Source: an uncultured Actinomycetes bacterium (lineage in GTDB: Bacteria; Actinomycetota; Thermoleophilia; Solirubrobacterales; 70-9). Taken from it: a stretch of 11,153 bases of DNA. How positions within the stretch are numbered: position 1 is the stretch's first letter; each line of letters begins with the position of its first letter. The notes under the pieces were generated by a model. The model was not told the DNA's origin. It made no database searches and saw only the letters and a list, made by a program, of their open reading frames with translations. The translations under genes were made by a program, and so were the position numbers. Positions 8,212-11,153 of the stretch are shown here, piece after piece. The DNA lies in assembly GCA_946479725.1 (NCBI GenBank), contig CAMLHB010000065.1, positions 1 to 11,153 of the forward strand. Reading direction: 5' to 3'.

Positions 8212-8622
8212 TCAGACCTCGATCACAGCCAGGCCATTGACGCCGGACAGGGCGTAGAAGTCGCGGTCCTGGGTGATCACCGGCATCCGGTTGGCAGCAG
8301 CCGTGGCGGCGATCCAGAGGTCGTTGACGCTGACCCGCTCTCCCGAAGCGGCCAGATGGGCACGCATGCCTGCCCAGGTCTCAGCAACTCGGTGATCGAT
8401 CGGGAACACCCCGGCATTGACCGTTCGTTCCAGCGTCGCAAGACGGCGATCCCGAGTTTCAACGTCAGGAGCCCCGAGGACCCCCGCGCGCAACTCGGCC
8501 ACCGTGACGATCGAGATCACGGTTTCAGCCGGGAGCATCTCCTCGTTGAGCTGACGCCCCAGCTCTGAGGCGATGACGGTGGAGGTGTCCAGCAAGCCCA
8601 AGGCTGGTCGCTCTGCACTCAT
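8212..8622 (-). CDS. vapC: PIN-domain ribonuclease toxin, VapC-like
   Basis: A 136-aa PIN-domain protein, the expected size for a VapC toxin that cleaves RNA with Mg2+ or Mn2+. The acidic metal-binding set is complete: D12 in GLLDTS, E43 in VAELRAGV, D101 in VNDLWIAATA, and D119/D121 in TQDRDF, so it is predicted to be active. It begins in a 4-nt ATGA overlap with the upstream antitoxin gene, the usual coupling that makes antitoxin come first. It ends against the purB stop codon. Target RNA cannot be read from sequence. The symbol is by family; the partner is Phd-like rather than AbrB-like VapB. Confidence 0.93.
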   Translation of the reverse strand: MSAERPALGLLDTSTVIASELGRQLNEEMLPAETVISIVTVAELRAGVLGAPDVETRDRRLATLERTVNAGVFPIDHRVAETWAGMRAHLAASGERVSVNDLWIAATAAANRMPVITQDRDFYALSGVNGLAVIEV

Positions 8623-8882
8623 CTGATCGGTCCGAGGTCGTCAGTGGTTTCCTCACGCAGCTTCGCCAGGTCGGCAGCCCACGTCGGATCGCCGGACGCG
8701 ATCTCACGGATTTCCACCACCTCGGCCGGGGTCAACCCCCGGCGTGGTGCAGGACGATGGGGAACGAGCTCCGCCACCGGCTTGCCCCGCCGCGTAATTA
8801 CGATCTTCTCGCCAGCTTCGACCCTCCGCAGCAGCCCCGCCGTGTCGTTCCGCAACTCTCTGGAAGCAACTTCTACGTGCAT
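8619..8882 (-). CDS. Phd/YefM-family antitoxin
   Basis: An 87-aa antitoxin for the adjacent PIN toxin. The N-terminal half (VASRELRNDTAGLLRRVEAG, then KIVITRRGKPVAELVP) is the typical Phd/YefM DNA-binding domain. The C-terminal half, rich in Glu and Asp, should be the flexible part that wraps the toxin. The start ATG (complement of 8880-8882) lies at the edge of a perfect inverted repeat, a likely autoregulatory operator. There is no ribosome binding site, and a -10-like TACATT lies just upstream, so the mRNA may be leaderless. Antitoxin-toxin complexes of this kind usually repress their own promoter; that is family knowledge, and here it is supported only by the repeat. Confidence 0.92.
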   Translation of the reverse strand: MHVEVASRELRNDTAGLLRRVEAGEKIVITRRGKPVAELVPHRPAPRRGLTPAEVVEIREIASGDPTWAADLAKLREETTDDLGPIR

Positions 8883-8898
8883 GCTACGAATGTAGCAT
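8881..8898. promoter_or_regulatory. Inverted-repeat operator at the antitoxin start
   Basis: ATGCTAC (8881-8887), spacer GAAT, GTAGCAT (8892-8898): a perfect 7-bp palindrome. One arm includes the first two bases of the antitoxin start codon on the minus strand. The minus-strand -10-like TACATT (complement of 8889-8894) sits in its centre. Position and symmetry fit autorepression by the antitoxin-toxin complex. Confidence 0.65.
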
Positions 8899-8908
8899 CC
8901 GCTGCGGC

Positions 8909-8914
8909 TATAGG
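8909..8914 (+). promoter_or_regulatory. Candidate -10 box for the thioredoxin-fold gene
   Basis: TATAGG at 8909-8914 ends 8 nt before the GTG start at 8923. A transcript would start at or within two bases of that codon, so it would be leaderless. This agrees with the lack of any ribosome binding site there. The -35 region would fall on the antitoxin operator, so both directions could be controlled from it. Confidence 0.4.
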
Positions 8915-8922
8915 CTGCCAGC

Positions 8923-9225
8923 GTGATCCTCTACACCTGTGGGCAGAAGACGCATGGGCCTGGCTTCGCTCATCCGTGCGCCAAAGCCGGCAAGGCGCTC
9001 GACGCGGCCGGGTACGAGTACGAGATCAAGACCGTCGGCGGCTACCGGCTCGCCCTCTGGACCTGGGGCAGCCGCAGCGCCGATCGCGAGGAGGTCAAGC
9101 GCCTCAGCGGCACCAACGAGGTGCCGATCCTCGTCCTCGACGACGGCGAGGTGATCTCCGGTTCCGGCACGATCGCCAAGTGGGCGAAGGAGCATCCGCG
9201 CTCGCCGGCGAAGTCCGGCGGCTGA
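8923..9225 (+). CDS. Thioredoxin-fold protein, glutathione S-transferase N-terminal-like
   Basis: A 100-aa single-domain protein with a glutaredoxin/GST-N fold pattern: opening strand ILYTC, a helix after HPCAKAGKAL, the cis-proline segment NEVPILVLDDG (P68) and the end of the domain SGSGTIAKWAKEHP, which corresponds to the glutathione-contacting helix start in GSTs. There is no CxxC motif. Cysteines C6 and C19 are 13 residues apart with CGQKTHGPGFAHPC between them, and the all-helical GST C-terminal domain is absent. A redox or thiol-binding role is likely by fold; activity and thiol cofactor are unknown. The GTG start fits the family N-terminus, where the first strand begins at residue 2. 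It is divergent from the antitoxin gene and converges on the coiled-coil gene, 3 nt between the stop codons. Confidence 0.82.
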   Translation: MILYTCGQKTHGPGFAHPCAKAGKALDAAGYEYEIKTVGGYRLALWTWGSRSADREEVKRLSGTNEVPILVLDDGEVISGSGTIAKWAKEHPRSPAKSGG

Positions 9226-9234
9226 GAATCAGCC
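9220..9234. terminator. Palindrome covering two convergent stop codons
   Basis: GGCTGA (9220-9225), GAA, TCAGCC (9229-9234): a perfect 6-bp stem with a 3-nt loop. The plus-strand TGA and the minus-strand TGA each form part of the stem. There is no T tract on either side, so it may act as a short bidirectional pause or terminator element, or simply reflect two converging stops. Confidence 0.4.
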
Positions 9235-9522
9235 CAAGTAGTGCCCGGCGAGCAGGTTCGCCAGCAAGCCGCCGCCGACGGCGAAAAGGCCCCACAACAT
9301 GTGTTCGAGGCGATTGCTGACCCGATCGACTCGACCTTCGACTGCTTCCAACCGGTGATCGATCTCCTCGCGGGTCGGAATCTGGTCGAGCTTCCGATTT
9401 ATCTCTGCGAAGCCTTCTTTCATCTCACGGTCGACGCGGGCAAATCCCTCACGCATTTCCTTGAACCCAGAGTCCACACGCCCGCTCAGTTCGTCCATCC
9501 GCTCGTCGTTCCAGCTGTCCAT
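9229..9522 (-). CDS. Small coiled-coil protein with C-terminal membrane anchor
   Basis: A 97-aa protein of unknown function. Residues 5-72 are highly charged and predicted helical. Two clear 11-residue repeats occur, REGFARVDREM (24-34) and KEGFAEINRKL (35-45), with a partial copy before them; this periodicity suggests a long coiled coil. Residues about 75-94 (MLWGLFAVGGGLLANLLAGH) form one transmembrane helix, so most of the protein would face one side of the membrane in a tail-anchored arrangement. I chose the ATG at 9522 because a strong purine-rich binding site precedes it. An ATG at 9552 would add 10 residues but has no such site. Similar short coiled-coil/membrane architectures occur in XhlA-like proteins, but I would not assign it to that family. 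Base composition is lower in GC than the purine genes. Confidence 0.75.
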   Translation of the reverse strand: MDSWNDERMDELSGRVDSGFKEMREGFARVDREMKEGFAEINRKLDQIPTREEIDHRLEAVEGRVDRVSNRLEHMLWGLFAVGGGLLANLLAGHYLG

Positions 9523-9528
9523 CTCCGT

Positions 9529-9538
9529 CCCCCTCTCC
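9529..9538 (-). promoter_or_regulatory. Ribosome binding site of the coiled-coil gene
   Basis: On the minus strand GGAGAGGGGG (complement of 9529-9538) lies 6 nt before the ATG at 9522, with GGAG also directly before it. It decides the start in favour of 9522 over 9552. Confidence 0.6.
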
Positions 9539-9588
9539 AGAAGTGCCTCCATGGGAGGAGCGTAGACAAAAACGTTCGTAATGTGTTG

Positions 9589-10914
9589 TCAGACCACAAC
9601 CGGCTCGCGGGCCGGCTCGCGTGAGGTGACGATGACCGGGGTGCCGTCCTTCGGCGAGAGGGTGATGTTGCGGCGGCCGGTGCGCTCGGGCAGCGGGCTC
9701 GCCTTGCGCAGCTCGCAGCGGGTGAGGACCTCGCGGAGGACGACTCGCATCTCGAACTCGGCGAACGTGGCGCCGATGCAGCGGCGGACGCTGCCGCCGA
9801 AGGGGATCCAGGAGTAGGTGTCGGGACCGTCCTCGAGGAAGCGCTCGGGTTTGAAGGCGAAGGGGTCGGGATAGACGTCGGCCCTGGTGTGGGTGAGCCA
9901 GATCGCCGGGGTGACGTCGCTGCCGGCGGGGAAGGTGACGCCGTCGGCGACCAGCTCCTTCGCCAGCCGCCGCCCGGCCAGCGGGATCACCGGTCGCAGC
10001 CGCAGCGCCTCGGAAATCGTCGCCCGCAGGTAGTCCTCCTCGCCGGCGGCGAGCGAGTCGCGCAGCCGTCCCAGCACCGCCGGGTGGCGCAGCAGCAGGT
10101 CGAAGGACCAGGCCAGCGCCGTCGCCGTCGTCTCGTGGCCGGCCAGCAGCAGCGTCATCAGCTGGTCGCGCAGCTCCTGGTCCTCCATCCGCGAGCCGTC
10201 GTCGAACTCGGCGGTCATCAGCATCGAGAGCACGTCCTCGCGCTCGGCCAGATCCGGCCGCTCGCGGTGCTCGGCGATCTCGGCGAAGAGCAGCTCGTCG
10301 ACTTCGCGCAGTTGGCCCTCGAACTGGGCGAACATGCCGCGGCCGCCGAAGCGCTGCAGCGCCAGGCCGAGGACCTGGCGGCCCGGGGCGGCGGTTTCGG
10401 TGAGGACGCTCCCGAGCATCGCCCGCAGGCGGTCTAGCCGCGGCCCGCTGGAGACGCCGAAGACGACCCGCAGGATCACCTCCAGGGTTACCGACTGCAT
10501 CCGCGCGTGGATCGGGAACTCCGTGTGCAGCGGCCAGGAGTCGATCTCGGCCTCGACGACCGCGGTCATCGTCTCCTCGTAGGAGCGCATCCGCTCGCCG
10601 TGGAAGGACGGCAGCATCAGCCGGCGGCGGCTGAGGTGTTCGGCCCCCTGCTGGATCAGCAGCGATTTCGAGCCGAGGATCGGCTCCAGCACGCTGTTGC
10701 GTCCGGGCGGCAGCCCGTGGCTCGGCTCGCGGTAGAGGGCCTTGATCGCCTCCGGATCTGAGATCAGGTACATCGGCCGCTCGAAACCGAGGAAGCGAAC
10801 GCCGAAGGCGTCGCCGTAGCGGCGGCGGCTGTCCTCCATGAAGGCGATCGGCCGGAAGGCCCAGCGCAGGGTCTGCGAGAGCGGGCTGCGCTTGACTTCG
10901 GGAGGAAGCGTCAC
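9589..10914 (-). CDS. Cytochrome P450
   Basis: A heme monooxygenase, about 441 aa from the GTG at 10914. Motifs in that numbering: I-helix oxygen-binding AGHETT (258-263), K-helix ExxR in SEALRLRP (E302, R305), FKPERF, and the heme loop PFGGSVRRCIG with the thiolate cysteine at 379. No membrane anchor or fused reductase domain is seen, so it is a soluble class I enzyme that needs separate ferredoxin and reductase, neither of which is in the window. The start is uncertain. The GTG gives a family-like opening VTLPPEVKRSPLSQTLRW; an in-frame TTG at 10986 would add 24 residues with no family character. Neither has a good ribosome binding site. Substrate cannot be inferred: there are no biosynthetic neighbours. 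It is transcribed away from purC. Confidence 0.93.
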   Translation of the reverse strand: MTLPPEVKRSPLSQTLRWAFRPIAFMEDSRRRYGDAFGVRFLGFERPMYLISDPEAIKALYREPSHGLPPGRNSVLEPILGSKSLLIQQGAEHLSRRRLMLPSFHGERMRSYEETMTAVVEAEIDSWPLHTEFPIHARMQSVTLEVILRVVFGVSSGPRLDRLRAMLGSVLTETAAPGRQVLGLALQRFGGRGMFAQFEGQLREVDELLFAEIAEHRERPDLAEREDVLSMLMTAEFDDGSRMEDQELRDQLMTLLLAGHETTATALAWSFDLLLRHPAVLGRLRDSLAAGEEDYLRATISEALRLRPVIPLAGRRLAKELVADGVTFPAGSDVTPAIWLTHTRADVYPDPFAFKPERFLEDGPDTYSWIPFGGSVRRCIGATFAEFEMRVVLREVLTRCELRKASPLPERTGRRNITLSPKDGTPVIVTSREPAREPVVV

Positions 10915-11013
10915 GGGGGAAGCATCCCAGAGCCAGCTAAATGCGGAGTGTGACCTCCGTCCCACACCGCTCGGGGAGCTTTTCAAGTCGCGGGACGGCT
11001 AGAGTCGGCGCCG
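10915..11013. promoter_or_regulatory. Divergent P450/purC intergenic region
   Basis: A 99-nt gap between two divergent genes. TAGAGT at 11000-11005 is a -10-like hexamer 8 nt before the purC ATG, and no ribosome binding site is present, which would fit a leaderless purC transcript. GTGTG (10948-10952) and CACAC (10963-10967) form a short inverted repeat that could be an operator, but it is weak. For P450, TTTAGC on the minus strand near 10940 is a possible -10. None of this is firm. Confidence 0.3.
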
Positions 11014-11153
11014 ATGCCGAGCGTCGCCGAGCTGAAGCTCCTCTCCTCCGGGAAGGTGCGCGAGATCTACGAGTGGGACGACGACCTGCTTATGGTCGCC
11101 TCGGACCGCATCACCACGTCGTAGGTGGAGATGCCGACGCCGATCCCCGACAA
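11014..11153 (+). CDS. purC: SAICAR synthetase, 5' end only, with in-frame TAG
   Basis: PurC condenses CAIR with aspartate using ATP to give SAICAR. The 46 codons present read as the PurC N-terminus: LLSSGKVREIYEWDDD (glycine-loop GKVR), LLMVASDRI, then after the lesion MPTPIPDK, all in one frame. Family members have DRI, two small residues, Phe or Tyr, then Asp; here the last two are TCG (Ser) and TAG (stop) at 11119-11124. The frame continues correctly after it, so this is not an indel that shifts the frame. It lies 30 nt from the window end, so a base error at the contig edge is the simplest reading; a real nonsense mutation is the alternative. The ATG at 11014 gives the usual N-terminal length. 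Confidence 0.8.

Overview
The window is about 70% GC with G/C-ending codons throughout, GTG and TTG starts, and closely packed genes. The base composition, the B. subtilis-type PurB, the GYD-domain protein and the small thioredoxin-fold and coiled-coil proteins suggest an actinobacterium, most likely class Thermoleophilia (Solirubrobacterales-like). That taxon is an inference from gene style, not a search result. Both ends cut through genes (clpB on the left, purC on the right), so this looks like a complete short contig, perhaps from a metagenome.

Region 1 (1-1779) holds the last two thirds of the disaggregase gene clpB and a hairpin after its stop. Region 2 (about 1780-4410) is a two-gene unit for the cell envelope. 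The first gene encodes a single-pass membrane protein with a long Pro/Ala linker and an NTF2-like C-terminal domain. It overlaps by one base a gene for a secreted protein with two lytic-transglycosylase-like domains and an M15-like metallopeptidase domain. Region 3 (4411-4814) is non-coding: a 105-nt imperfect hairpin, an extreme poly-C tract (C17-TCA-C20) and a leader with promoter-like elements and a second hairpin. Region 4 (4815-8211) is a tight plus-strand purine operon: GYD protein, purD, purE and purB, with gaps of 5 and 30 nt and a 4-nt overlap.

Region 5 (8212-10914) is an accessory block between purB and purC. It has a Phd/PIN toxin-antitoxin pair on the minus strand, a divergent thioredoxin/GST-fold protein, a minus-strand coiled-coil membrane protein and a minus-strand cytochrome P450. 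Region 6 (11014-11153) is the start of purC, whose reading frame is broken by an in-frame TAG inside the conserved DRI-x-x-F-D motif. This is either an error at the contig end or a real lesion.

PurD, PurE, PurB and PurC catalyse steps of IMP/AMP synthesis: PurD makes GAR, PurE carboxylates AIR, PurC makes SAICAR, and PurB cleaves SAICAR and adenylosuccinate. purK, purF, purS, purQ, purL, purM and purH are not in the window. The most interesting points are the triple-domain wall hydrolase and its membrane partner, the unusual PurE active-site residues, the structured and possibly artefactual 4.4-4.8 kb region, the compact leaderless-looking divergent promoter at the toxin-antitoxin locus, and the interrupted purC.
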